DNA of 64,000 nt from Bradyrhizobium barranii subsp. apii. Its GTDB lineage: Bacteria; Pseudomonadota; Alphaproteobacteria; Rhizobiales; Xanthobacteraceae. Both the position numbers and the translations under genes were made by a program. Shown piece after piece: positions 17,232 through 27,134 of this stretch (positions within the stretch are counted from its first letter, which is position 1; each line of letters opens with the position of its first letter). The notes beneath the pieces were generated by a model, which did no database searches, was not told the DNA's origin, and saw only the letters and a program-made list of their open reading frames with translations. The DNA is taken from the NCBI RefSeq assembly GCF_011516635.5, contig NZ_CP096255.1, positions 2,912,501 through 2,976,500 of the forward strand, in the 5' to 3' direction.

Positions 17232-19061
17232 TCATCCTGCGAATGGCCAGAAGATGGGCACGAGAAACGTGCCTACCAGGAAGAACCAGAGCAGCAACGG
17301 TAGACCCATCCTCCAGAAATCGCCAAATCGATAGCCGCCGGGGCCCTGCACCATGAGGCTCGCTGAGGCGGCGATTGGCGTAAGAAAGGAAGCGGCCGCA
17401 GCCACCGCCACCGTCACCAGCGCGGTGCGCGGCGAGACACCGACGGCTTCCGCGGAGGCAATCGCTATCGGAATGACGATGAGTGTCGTCGCTGTGCTGC
17501 TGATCAACTGGCCGATTAGCGCCGTGAGCAAAAACAGCCCCGCCAGCAGCGCGTACGGGCTCGCATTGCCGACAATGGCAACGAGTGTATCGGCGATGAG
17601 ATAGGCTGCACCCGTCTTGTACATGGCGGTCGAGAGCGGGATCAGCGAAGCGACCATGATCAGCACGTTCCAGTTGATCGCCCGATAGGCTCGTTCGATC
17701 TTGAGTACACGCAACAGGATCACCGCGCAGGCCGCCGCCAATCCAGCGACGACTCTTGGCACGACGCCCGTCGCTAGCAGCGTAACCATGACCGCGAGAA
17801 TGACAATGGCGCGTATGGAGCCGGTGCCCAGGGGCCTGGCCTGGCTGCGGATCATGTCAGGGGCAGCAACGACGAGCACGTTGGGATCTCGCCCGTACTC
17901 CTCAAGCGCTTCCCAACGGCCTTGCAGCAACAGCGTGTCACCCGCCGCAAGAACGGTTTCGCCCGGTCCGAGATTCTCGCCGCCGCGTTGAACGCCCAGG
18001 ATAATCAGATCGCCACTTTCGGTGACCATGCCGGGGAAGACGGTCTCACCGATCAGACGAGAGCGGGGCGGCAGCACCACCTCGGAAAAGCCATGGCTAT
18101 CGTTGAACAGTGCCTCCCGCATTTTGCCGATCGTCTCCTGGCAGGGCGTCAGGCCATGCTGCTCCGCGAACGCGTCCATCGCCGCCTGCTCACCGCGCAT
18201 GATGAGCCGATCGCCTTCCACGAGAGAATGTTGCCACGAGATGCTGTTCTGGCGGCGAGGGCGAATAGCGATGAAGCTGAGTTCCGGGTGGTTCTCGCGC
18301 TCCAGCCGCGATTCCAGTACTGCCTGCAACGTGCCGCGATAGGGCGAGGCGGCGGTGATCTCGAGCTGGTACACCTGGTCAAACAGCTTGTATTGCTCGG
18401 TCAGCATGCGCGAATGGTGGCTTAGATCCTCCGGCATTTCCCGGCTAGTGCGCACCGGCAGCAGCGTATCGCCGAAAAGAATCACGATGGCCACGGTGCC
18501 TGCCAGGAGCGGTACGCCGATTACCGTCATCTCGAAAAAGCCGAAGGGCGCGAGGCCGACATCGCTTGCCGCGTCGGAAAGCAGCACGTTCACAAGGCTT
18601 CCGGTCAGTACCAGCATCGAACCCGAATAGGAGGCGAAGGCGAGAGGCATCATGAGTTGCGCAGGCGGACGCTTGAGCCGGACGGAGACGATCACCAGCA
18701 TGGGCAGCAGGGCAGCCACTGCGCCACCCGAGCCGATCAGCGCCGTGAGAAAGGCCACGAGCAACATCGACAGCACCAACAGGCGTGTCCGGCTTTCGCC
18801 GGCGTAACGGATCAGCACCTGGCCTGCCCACGTGGTGACGCCGGACGAATCCAGGCCGGCACTCACCACGAAGAGCGAAGCAATGAAGAGTATTGTGGTG
18901 TCGCCGAAGCCTGCCAGCGCCTCGGAGAGCTCCAGAATGCCGGTCGCGTAAAGCACGAGTGTCGCACTTAGCGCCACGACCGCGACTGGCACCTGGTTCG
19001 AGACGAACAGCAGCACCATCGTGGCGATGATGGCGAAGGTAATGAGTATATGCGGCGTCAT
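17232..19061 (-). CDS. SLC13-type permease with TrkA-C domains (second copy)
   Basis: This product is also 609 residues, with the same architecture as its downstream neighbour: membrane half, two TrkA-C domains (about residues 200-400, including SPYRGTLQAVLESRLERENHPELSFIAIRP in pieces), then a membrane half. That half has SSTATTLIVIPIAIASAEAVG and LTPIAASASLMVQGPGGYRFGDF. The two sequences are clearly related but diverged, so this is an old duplication. The pair is probably one transcription unit. Substrate unknown; a dicarboxylate or inorganic anion is likely from the family. Confidence 0.88.
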   Translation of the reverse strand: MTPHILITFAIIATMVLLFVSNQVPVAVVALSATLVLYATGILELSEALAGFGDTTILFIASLFVVSAGLDSSGVTTWAGQVLIRYAGESRTRLLVLSMLLVAFLTALIGSGGAVAALLPMLVIVSVRLKRPPAQLMMPLAFASYSGSMLVLTGSLVNVLLSDAASDVGLAPFGFFEMTVIGVPLLAGTVAIVILFGDTLLPVRTSREMPEDLSHHSRMLTEQYKLFDQVYQLEITAASPYRGTLQAVLESRLERENHPELSFIAIRPRRQNSISWQHSLVEGDRLIMRGEQAAMDAFAEQHGLTPCQETIGKMREALFNDSHGFSEVVLPPRSRLIGETVFPGMVTESGDLIILGVQRGGENLGPGETVLAAGDTLLLQGRWEALEEYGRDPNVLVVAAPDMIRSQARPLGTGSIRAIVILAVMVTLLATGVVPRVVAGLAAACAVILLRVLKIERAYRAINWNVLIMVASLIPLSTAMYKTGAAYLIADTLVAIVGNASPYALLAGLFLLTALIGQLISSTATTLIVIPIAIASAEAVGVSPRTALVTVAVAAAASFLTPIAASASLMVQGPGGYRFGDFWRMGLPLLLWFFLVGTFLVPIFWPFAG

Positions 19062-19115
19062 CGCACCTCGCGAGGGCGGTCTGGCCTAGAGCCAGCGCTG
19101 CGTGCCCGTGCCGCT

Positions 19116-20498
19116 CTACCGCGACAGCGCTTCCAGAATACGTGCCCAGGAGCGGATGCCCTTATGGAAGCTCTTGAGATTGTACTTTTCGTTTGGGCTG
19201 TGGATGCGGTCATCCTCGAGGCCGAAGCCCGCAAGCACCACGTCCATGCCCAGCGATTGTTTGAGCTGATGGGTTACGGGAATGGAGCCGCCACCGCCGA
19301 TGAAGACTGCGGGCTTGCCCCATTCGGCCGTCAGTGCGTCGCGCGCCTTGCCGAAGGCCGGGGCCTCGATCGGGAAGCGGATCGCCTGACCCGCGCCATG
19401 CTCCAGGAATTCCACACGGCAATCGGCCGGGACGCGTGCATGCACATGCTCCCGGAAGGCTTTGCGGATGGCATGGGGGTCCTGATCGAAAACCAGGCGG
19501 AAAGACACCTTCGCCGATGCCATGGCGGGAATTACGGTCTTGAATCCGGCCCCCTGGTAGCCGCCGCCCATGCCGTTGATTTCGCAGGTCGGGCGCGACC
19601 AGACCATCTCCAGCGCGTCGCGGCCCTTCTCGCCGGCTGGAATCGAAAGCCCGATGGCGCCGAGGAAGGACTTTGCGCTGAAGTTCAGGCTGTCCCATTG
19701 CTCGCGCAGCGCCTTCGGAAGTTCCGGTACGCCGTCATAGAAGCCGCGCAGCGTGACGCGTCCGTTGTCGTCGTGCAGGTCAGAGAGGATGCGGGCGAGG
19801 ATGCGGTTCGGATTGGCCGCGGCCGAACCATAGAAGCCCGAGTGCAGGTCGCGGTCGGCGGCGTGTATGATGACCTCTTCACCGCAGAGTCCGCGCAGCA
19901 TAGTCTGGATCGCCGGCGTCTCGTGGTCCCACATGTTGGTGTCGCAGATCAGGCCGATATCTGCGCGCAGCTCCGCGGCATGGGCATCGAGAAAGCCCGG
20001 CAGGTTCACGCCACCGGATTCCTCTTCGCCCTCCAGCAGGATCGTAACCGGAATCGGCAGTTTGCCGGTGACCGCCTTCCAGGCGCGGCAGGCCTCGACA
20101 AAGGCCATGAGTTGGCCTTTGTCGTCGGCGGAGCCGCGGCCCGTGATGATCTTCGCGCCATCGGGCATCGTCTGGATAGACGGGTCAAAGGGATCGCGAT
20201 CCCAGAGCTCGAGAGGATCGACCGGCTGCACATCGCAATGACCGTAGAACAGCGCCGAGGGGCCGGGCACGTTGCGGTCATGCGCCACGACCATCGGGTG
20301 CCCCGGCGTCGGGCGCACCGAGGCGTCGAAGCCAATGCTCTTGAGGTCGGCCACGTGCCATTCGGCATTGGCCGTACATTCGGCCTTGTAAGCCGGATCG
20401 GTCGAAATCGACTTGATGCGCAGGATCGCGAACAGACGCTCGAGAGCCGCATCGAGATTTGCGTCGACGTTGGACAGGACATCATCGAGCTTGGTCAT
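19116..20498 (-). CDS. M20 family metallopeptidase (dipeptidase)
   Basis: The product has about 460 residues from the ATG at 20498, which follows a strong GGAGGG site; the longer frame upstream has no such site. Zinc-ligand motifs are FYGHCDVQP, GRGSADDKGQ and LEGEEESGG, with the catalytic Asp and Glu in place. HSPNEKYNLKSFHKG near the C-terminus holds the last His ligand. M20 enzymes of this carnosinase/CPG2-like group cut dipeptides or glutamate-capped molecules in the cytoplasm. Nearby glutaminase and AbgT genes suit a role in using glutamyl compounds. Confidence 0.9.
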   Translation of the reverse strand: MTKLDDVLSNVDANLDAALERLFAILRIKSISTDPAYKAECTANAEWHVADLKSIGFDASVRPTPGHPMVVAHDRNVPGPSALFYGHCDVQPVDPLELWDRDPFDPSIQTMPDGAKIITGRGSADDKGQLMAFVEACRAWKAVTGKLPIPVTILLEGEEESGGVNLPGFLDAHAAELRADIGLICDTNMWDHETPAIQTMLRGLCGEEVIIHAADRDLHSGFYGSAAANPNRILARILSDLHDDNGRVTLRGFYDGVPELPKALREQWDSLNFSAKSFLGAIGLSIPAGEKGRDALEMVWSRPTCEINGMGGGYQGAGFKTVIPAMASAKVSFRLVFDQDPHAIRKAFREHVHARVPADCRVEFLEHGAGQAIRFPIEAPAFGKARDALTAEWGKPAVFIGGGGSIPVTHQLKQSLGMDVVLAGFGLEDDRIHSPNEKYNLKSFHKGIRSWARILEALSR

Positions 20499-20601
20499 GG
20501 AGCCCTCCGGAGGGTCTTCTGAGCCGTTGGTCAGTACGCGGGCGCGATCGCCACATCGTCCGTCGTAGCAAACGCTGTTTCTTGCCAGGAGGTTACGATT
20601 G

Positions 20602-22251
20602 CTATTCGTTCCTTCCGCGCTTACGCGGTGCCGGGTCGGGAATTTCGCCTGGCAGGAAGTTGGGAAGCTTCCCTGCCGGGAAAATCGCAAGCAAGGCAAC
20701 GCCAGCCATGATGATGAGGCCAATTTTCAAGGCGCGCAATCGCACGACAGTGTTGACGCGCACCGCTTCCGCCACTTGAGCCGGTGAGGCCGTGGTTTGC
20801 TCCATCACGCTCTGCAGCCGGTCATTGCTGATGAAGGTGATGTTATCCAGGTCCAGCTGCGCCTGTATCTCAGGCGGCAATTTTGGATTTTCGGCGATGG
20901 TCCGCAAAACAGCCGCGCTTAACAGGCCGACGAGCAGTGCCCCGGCCACCGCTGTGCCGACGGCCGCGGCGAGATTGTTGGTCGTGCCGCGCAGCGAGCC
21001 GACGTCGCCCGCGAGCTCTTTCGGCGAAGCCGTGACCAGCACGTTGAACAGCAGTGTGACCAGCGATCCCTGTCCAATGCCGAAAATCACCAGCCCAAGG
21101 AGAACCGGGACGGCGCTCCAATCATTCCTCACGACAAAGGCGAGCCAAAGGAGCGCCACAGTGCAGAGTATGAAGCCATAGCGTCCGATCTGCCTCGGCG
21201 TGAACCGACCATAGAACCGCACGATCAGCATCGCAGCGAAGAAGACGGTGAGGTTGAAGGGCATCATGGCGATTGTTGTCGCCAGCGGCGTGCGCCCCTG
21301 CACGATCTGGATGTATAGTGGAACCGAGAAATTGAGCATCGCTTCCAGCGCTACGACAGCAAACATCGCATACACCGCCGCCCGCTCCTGCGGGGAGTCG
21401 ATCACCTCGAGCGCAAGAAGCGGTGTCTTCCCCGCAGCCTGCTGTCTGTGGGTCCAACTCAGAAAGCCCTGACCGAGCACGATACCCATCACGATCATGA
21501 TCGGGGCGGGAGATACGCCAAAGAGGTCGAATGGCGCATTGGGCCCCGCCAATCCCAGCCCCCACCGATTGAGGTTGTTGAAACCGAAGCTGATCAGAAT
21601 GATGGCTGCGGCAGCGAGAATGACACCTACGAAATCGATCCGGACCTCCGGACGCGCCTCATCAGGCTTGAGACGAAAGCTCAAAAGGAAAACCACAGCC
21701 GACACGGCGATCAGAATCCCGAACGCAGGGCGCCATCCGATGAATGTGCCTAGAGTACCGCCGATGACAAACGCCAGAACGCCCGCAGCGGCGCGCGCGG
21801 AACCCAATGCGCCAACGGCTGTTGCCTGCTGCCGCCCCTTGTAGTTTTCAGCGATAAGCGCGACCAACGACGGTACGATCACCGCACCAGCCGCGCCGGA
21901 CAAGGACTGCGCAGTAATCATGAGATCCGCGTTTGGACTGAACGTCATCAACGTCTGCGCGGCGCCGAACACGGCAACGGCAACGCGGAATACGTGCGTC
22001 GCCCCGTAGCGCTGTGTCAGCTTCGCACCGAGCATGACGAAGCCGGCAACAAGCATCGAATAAGCCACGATACCGGTGGCGACAGTCGTGGGCGGAACGC
22101 CAAAACTGTTGACCATCCCTCCCAGCGCAACTGGCAAGGAGGCGACGTTGAAGGACATGATCATCTGGCCGAGGGCGATGGTGATCATCGGCACCCAGGA
22201 TGCATTCTCTTCTTCAACGGAGTGAACCGTCGTCGCAGATGCCATCGTCAT
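20602..22251 (-). CDS. MFS transporter, DHA2-type (14 helices)
   Basis: The 549-residue product has about 14 hydrophobic helices. The A-like motif LGAKLTQRYGATHVFR lies between helices 2 and 3, and the motif C region is GAVIVPSLVALIAENYKGRQQATAVGALGSARAAAG. These place it with drug:H+ antiporters of the DHA2 family (EmrB/QacA type). It ends in a basic soluble tail. It sits between the M20 peptidase and glutaminase genes on the same strand, 103 and about 70 bases apart, so co-transcription is possible. Confidence 0.88.
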   Translation of the reverse strand: MTMASATTVHSVEEENASWVPMITIALGQMIMSFNVASLPVALGGMVNSFGVPPTTVATGIVAYSMLVAGFVMLGAKLTQRYGATHVFRVAVAVFGAAQTLMTFSPNADLMITAQSLSGAAGAVIVPSLVALIAENYKGRQQATAVGALGSARAAAGVLAFVIGGTLGTFIGWRPAFGILIAVSAVVFLLSFRLKPDEARPEVRIDFVGVILAAAAIILISFGFNNLNRWGLGLAGPNAPFDLFGVSPAPIMIVMGIVLGQGFLSWTHRQQAAGKTPLLALEVIDSPQERAAVYAMFAVVALEAMLNFSVPLYIQIVQGRTPLATTIAMMPFNLTVFFAAMLIVRFYGRFTPRQIGRYGFILCTVALLWLAFVVRNDWSAVPVLLGLVIFGIGQGSLVTLLFNVLVTASPKELAGDVGSLRGTTNNLAAAVGTAVAGALLVGLLSAAVLRTIAENPKLPPEIQAQLDLDNITFISNDRLQSVMEQTTASPAQVAEAVRVNTVVRLRALKIGLIIMAGVALLAIFPAGKLPNFLPGEIPDPAPRKRGRNE

Positions 22252-22322
22252 GGCGTGTCCCCTGTCATTCTTTCTGAAGTCCAGCCACAGTCAGTGCGGG
22301 CTGAATCTCCGACATTGCAAAC

Positions 22323-23321
22323 CTACGCTTCTGGGTTGGACATGAATAAATCCATGCCCAGCCGTTGCGACAGATACTTCGCTACAAGCTGTCCCTTGAC
22401 GCTGTTTCCGGCGCTGTCGAGCGGCGGCGCAAAAGTCCCCAGACCGCCCTTTCCCGGGGAGACCGTGACGATCCCGCCGCCGATGCCGCTCTTGCCCGGT
22501 AGCCCGACATCGTAAAGCCAATCGCCTGATGTCTCGTACATTCCGGCAGTCGTCATGACGGCCAGTGCGTAGTGGCAGACCGACGGATCGACCACGCGCA
22601 CTTTCGTGATGGGGTTCACGCCGCCGTCCGCCAAAGTCGCACCCATCACCGCCAGATCCTTGGCACTCACATTCAGCGCGCATTGTCTGGTGTAAAGATC
22701 TGTCGCCTCTGCCGGATCACAGTAAATCCGTTCGAAACTCTGGAGCAGGCGGGCGATGCTCTGGTTTCGGAAGTTGGTCTCCGTCGCCGAGGCATAAACC
22801 TCGTCGTTAAGCGCAAGCGGACGTCCGGCGAATTGTGACAATCCGTCGTAGATAAACTTCCATTTCGCATCAGCCGTCGCCCCCGGGACGAGGCTTGTCG
22901 TCGCAATCGCGCCCGCATTCACCATCGGATTTGTGCGGCCATCGGGGTTGCGTTCGACGGCAGCGAGCGAGTTGAACGGAAGGCCGGTCGCGTTCGCTCC
23001 AAGCTTCTGGCGTGCCTGCGCCGCACCGAGGACCTGACAGACCAATGCAAAGATGAACGGCTTGGAAACGCTCATGATCGAGAACTCGTATTCGGCCGCC
23101 CCCACAGCGTAGACCGCGCCGTTGGTGCCGACCACGCAAACGCCGAACAGGTCGCTCGGCACTTCGGCGAGTGCGGGATATACTTGAGAGTTCTTGCCGT
23201 CCGTATTTGATTTGTAGCGCGCGTACACCTCGTCGATCAGCGAGATGACTTCCGCTTCGGCCGGCAAGTGTCCGGTTGATACGTAGGAATAGTTGTTGTC
23301 GGCATCGGCGTTCGCATTCAT
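22323..23321 (-). CDS. glsA: Glutaminase A
   Basis: The product has about 332 residues and belongs to the serine-dependent glutaminase family, which converts glutamine to glutamate and ammonia. The SxxK catalytic pair is in EFSIMSVSKPF (about residue 85 of the ATG-started protein). The conserved NPDGRTNPMVNAGAI segment follows, and YETSGDWLYDVGLPGKSGIGGG lies near the C-terminus. The length is normal. I chose the ATG at 23321; a TTG four codons upstream sits too close to the GGAGG site. The gene is beside the broken AbgT gene. Confidence 0.93.
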   Translation of the reverse strand: MNANADADNNYSYVSTGHLPAEAEVISLIDEVYARYKSNTDGKNSQVYPALAEVPSDLFGVCVVGTNGAVYAVGAAEYEFSIMSVSKPFIFALVCQVLGAAQARQKLGANATGLPFNSLAAVERNPDGRTNPMVNAGAIATTSLVPGATADAKWKFIYDGLSQFAGRPLALNDEVYASATETNFRNQSIARLLQSFERIYCDPAEATDLYTRQCALNVSAKDLAVMGATLADGGVNPITKVRVVDPSVCHYALAVMTTAGMYETSGDWLYDVGLPGKSGIGGGIVTVSPGKGGLGTFAPPLDSAGNSVKGQLVAKYLSQRLGMDLFMSNPEA

Positions 23322-24726
23322 TGCGCGTTCCAAGCCTCCATAATGAGAAGCACCGAGGGAGCCCCGACATGTGTCGGGTCAAACGCCCCTCACTCGCCGT
23401 TTTCGTTCACTGCCTTTAACGAGGCCCAACGGACCGTCATCTAACGTTGATTTTCCTTGGTGAACAATCAGGCCATTTACCCGGACATCTCGGGGTTTTT
23501 CCGGGTTAGGGCTGCCTTGCGCCTCATAATCCCCAAGGCAAGCCCAGCAGGTACCAGACAACGAACAGCACGGTCCAAATGATGGCCATCCAGAGAGTGT
23601 ACGGCAACATCAGCGCGACAACCGTCCCGACGCCCGCTTTCTTGTCGTAAATCTGGGCAAATCCGACCACCATGGCAAAGTAGGCATTGAGCGGGGTAAT
23701 CGCGTTGATCGGCGAGTCGCCGACGCGGTAGGCGGCCAGGACGGCCGCTGGATCAACGTTAAGCTGCACGAACACTGGCACGAAGACCGGCGCGAAGATG
23801 GCCCATTTGGCAATCGCCGGCGTGAACACGAAGTCCAGGATCATGACGACAATGATGAAGCCAACCAGCAGCCACAGCGTGCCGATATTCGCGCTCTTCA
23901 AGACATCGGCCATCGTCAGGGCCATCAACGTTGGAATGTTGCTATAGTTGAAGTAGTCGACGAACTGGCTGATGACGACGAAGAGGAGGATGGTGCCGCT
24001 CAGCGAAGCCACCGCCTTGGTCATGGCCGCGATGACGGCCGTGGAGCTATTCACCGTCTTCGCGCCGATGCCGTATGCGATCCCGGTTGCAAGGAACAGC
24101 ACCATGATAACCCCGATCAGGCCGTTCATGAATGGTGAGTTGCCGATCAGGACGCCCGTGGTCGGATTGCGCAGGGGCGCGCCCGACGGAACCGTTAACA
24201 GAAGGAACAGGATCACGACCCCGAGCAGCGCAAAGCCGCTGTACCTCAGCCCACGCGACTCGTCGGCGGAAAGCTGCCCTCCGTTCGCCTCCGGCTGAGT
24301 GTTGGCGGTCTTCTCGGCCTGGTAAGCGCCCAGCCGTGGCTCGATGATCCGGTTGTTGATGAGCGCGATGACGATGGTCAGGACAACAACGGAGGCGATC
24401 GAGAACGAGACGTTGGCGGTCAGATCCAGCGACGTGGTGGGGTTGACCATGTGGATTGCGTCGTTGGTGATTTCCGTCAGAACGGCATCAAGCGGCTTGA
24501 TGATCATGTTCACGGTGAATGCACCGGCGACTGCGGCAAATCCCACAGCGAGCCCGGCGAGGGGATGCCGGCCAACGCTCAAGAAGGCGGCGCCGGCCAA
24601 CGGGATCAACACCACATAGCCGGCGTCTGCGGCAATGCTGGACAAGATGCCGACGAACGCGACGATGTAAACGAGTGCCCAGCTCGGAGAGACGGCCACG
24701 AGTTTTCTGATCAACGCGTTAATTAG

Positions 24727-26358
24727 CCCGCCCTATTCGTGAGAGCGCGGTATTTTGGTCCGACTGGTGCATCCGCACACCTCCGCTGACGAGGCGCACA
24801 GGATTGCCTTCGGCTTTTCACCGCCTGACGACCGGTACTTTGCAACGCGCTTGAGGGATGGGTTGGGTGAACGCGGGCGGACGCCCCACCGGTCAAGGAC
24901 CGAGCGGCAGCAGCGCGCCGGGCAAGCTGCGGATCAGGTCGGCTTCGGGACATGCCGCGGCGAACGCAAGGCGAATGCGGCTCTTGGTCTCGACAACCCG
25001 GGCGGCGATTTTCAAGAGCCGAAGACGCAGCGTCGCGAACTCGGCAGTGGCCAATTCCCGGACTTTGGGAATGGCGTCGCGCACGGTCAGCATCAGCCAA
25101 TAAGCGGCGGTATGGAGAACGAGGCGGACTTGATTGGCGAGCGCCGAACGGCAACTGGTGCGATCGGAGGCGAGCTGCGTCTTATGCAGCTTGATCAGAT
25201 TCTCGGCTTGGCCGCGCGCGCAATACAGGCTGTCGTAGATCCACTCGGCCGAGCCGACATCGAGGCTGGTGACGACGAAGCGGATGTCGAGGCCGAGCAT
25301 CGTCGCCTCAATACGGGCGACGGTGCGTCGTTCGCGATCCCAGGACTTTGCCTTGTGGCGCGTCTCGGTATAGCCGCGCAGAACCGGCAGGTTCTCGATG
25401 GCGCGTCGCGTGCGGATGTCGTCGGCGACCGCGTCGACTTTTCTGGCGAGCGGCTTGGTGCCGGACAGACCGAAGATGTAGTCGATGCCGTTGGTCTCGC
25501 ACCACGCCATTGCCTCCGGCCGGGCATAGTGCCCGTCGCCACGGAACGTAATTCGCGTGTTGTGCCACCGCGTCCGGATATGCCGTACCAGGCGGCGCAG
25601 ATGGGCACGCACCTCGACGCCGCCCGGCGTCTTGCCGGGCCGCAGCACGACCGCCACGGGCCGGCTCTTCTCCGTGTCGTAGACGTGGATCGGCAGGAAG
25701 CAGCGTTCGTCATAATGAGCGTTGAACAGCGAGAGCTGCTGATGGCCGTGGACGACATCGCAGGTATCATCGATGTCGAGCGTGACGGATGCCGGCTCGC
25801 GCGGGTAGCTATCCATCCATGCGTCGACCAAAGTGTAGGTCAGTCGGATCACGTCGCGCAGGCGCGGAGCATTCTCCAGACGCGACAGCGTCGGTTGGGA
25901 ACACAGATCGCGACCCGTGTCCGGCAGCCGTCCGCAGGCCAGCTTGAATGCGGGATCGGACCGCAGATGATCGAGGTCGTCGGCGTCCTCGTAGCCGCAG
26001 CAGATCGCGAACATGCGCGCGCGGAACATATCGACCAGGCTGTGCACGACCCGCGTCGGATCGCGCCGATCCGGGAACACCCGGGCCAAATTGTCGGCCA
26101 AGCCGAGACGCCGCTCGGCCATCGCCAGAAACATCACGCCCCCGTTCGAGGTCAGCCGACCGCCATCGAAGGCAGCTGTGACTTTCTTGGCGTGAACGGC
26201 TGGAAACGAGAAGGGCAGAATCGTATCGTCGGTCATGGCGGGCGTGGTGTTCGCGGCTGAAGGTGATGGGGTTGGCTTTGCAACCGAATCCTACGCCGCA
26301 TCAGCGCTTTACACCACGCTCGCCAGCCTCTCAGGCGCCCTCTGACGAATAAGACGGG
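24727..26358 (-). mobile_element. IS1380-family insertion sequence
   Basis: The element is 1632 bases. Imperfect terminal inverted repeats are visible: CCCGCCCTATTCGTGAGAGC at the left and CCCGTCTTATTCGTCAGAGG read inward from the right. It is flanked by a 4-base duplication, TTAG at 24723-24726 and 26359-26362, as expected for IS1380. It carries a single transposase gene and interrupts abgT. Confidence 0.93.
24893..26236 (-). CDS. IS1380-family transposase
   Basis: The 447-residue product is a DDE-type transposase. The three acidic positions are visible in SVTLDIDDTCDVV, ITFRGDGHYARPEAM and LYCARGQAENLIKLHK. The N-terminal FDGGRLTSNGGVMFLAMAERRLGL segment is typical of the family. The frame is complete, so the element may still be mobile. 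Confidence 0.92.
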   Translation of the reverse strand: MTDDTILPFSFPAVHAKKVTAAFDGGRLTSNGGVMFLAMAERRLGLADNLARVFPDRRDPTRVVHSLVDMFRARMFAICCGYEDADDLDHLRSDPAFKLACGRLPDTGRDLCSQPTLSRLENAPRLRDVIRLTYTLVDAWMDSYPREPASVTLDIDDTCDVVHGHQQLSLFNAHYDERCFLPIHVYDTEKSRPVAVVLRPGKTPGGVEVRAHLRRLVRHIRTRWHNTRITFRGDGHYARPEAMAWCETNGIDYIFGLSGTKPLARKVDAVADDIRTRRAIENLPVLRGYTETRHKAKSWDRERRTVARIEATMLGLDIRFVVTSLDVGSAEWIYDSLYCARGQAENLIKLHKTQLASDRTSCRSALANQVRLVLHTAAYWLMLTVRDAIPKVRELATAEFATLRLRLLKIAARVVETKSRIRLAFAAACPEADLIRSLPGALLPLGP

Positions 26359-26725
26359 TTAGGCCGGCTTCCTCGGCGACGCCGACGCCCATCATGGCGA
26401 CGATCAACAGCCCAACCGCGGTGAAACCCATGAGGTTTGGCACGAGCCGGGTGTAAATATGACGAATTCCATCCGCCGTCAGCAGGCTATTGGCGGCAGA
26501 GGTCGCGGTCTCGATCTTGTGAGTATCCGGGTTGATGGCCTGATAGGTGACGCTTGCCCCCAACATGTAGAGTAAGTGAGACAGCACCAACACGATGGCG
26601 ATGAGGATCAGAAATATCACGACCGGGTGCGGGACGCTGTTTCCGACACGTTCGACAGTGTCGAGGGCTCTTTGCGTCATCGTCTTCGATGGCGGCGTGT
26701 TCGTGGCGTCACTGCGCGCGCTCAT

Positions 26726-27134
26726 GTCGGAAATCCTCCCGCTCCATTAGCGACGGCTGGAGCGGCGCTGGTACCATGATGATCCATGCTATGAGAACAG
26801 CGAGAGGATCGGACGCCAATGCGCGCTCGAAACCGCTGATCTCGTAATCAACGCGACGACCCCGCTACTCCTCTGACGAAGATGCCAGCGTCATCGCCGC
26901 GAGTGCTGCGACGATCTGAAAGGACCATGGAGACACGGAGGCCTCTCGGGAGAGGATTGCTCATCCTTTCGCGCTCTGTCCGTTCATACGCTGCCTTACG
27001 AACAATCAATAAGACGCATCAAAATCCGGCTGAATACCGAATGCGCCTAGATTGTTCCGGGGCAATTACCGACCCGAACGAACGTCTGTGTCAGCAAGGC
27101 TTCCATGTCTGCCTGCGAAGCAACAAGGCTGTCT
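26726..27134. other. Intergenic region without a recognisable gene
   Basis: These 409 bases separate the abgT start from the 3' end of the porin pseudogene. I see only short overlapping frames without ribosome binding sites. The abgT promoter should be here. Confidence 0.4.

Larger units (their letters stand above)
23524..26725 (-). pseudogene. abgT: AbgT family transporter, disrupted by an IS1380-family element
   Basis: The N-terminal 121 codons lie at 26359-26725 and the remainder at 23524-24722. Joining them across one copy of the 4-base target (TTAG on the plus strand) restores a continuous frame of about 521 codons. The junction then reads EEAGLINALIRKL, exactly the family pattern. AbgT proteins import p-aminobenzoyl-glutamate or related compounds or export sulfonamides. 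The element occupies 24727-26358. Both halves are otherwise undamaged, so the insertion looks recent. Confidence 0.93.

Noticed and set aside
16103..17356. A 417-codon plus-strand frame over the first SLC13 gene
   Set aside because: It is Gln/His/Arg-rich and antisense to a well-defined membrane protein gene.
19050..20522. A 490-codon open frame on the plus strand across the M20 peptidase gene
   Set aside because: It is the antisense of a gene with clear zinc-ligand motifs. Its translation has no family signals and reflects GC-rich codon bias.
24755..26260. A 501-codon plus-strand frame across the IS1380 transposase
   Set aside because: It lies opposite an intact DDE transposase and even crosses the IS terminal region; no ribosome site or domain.
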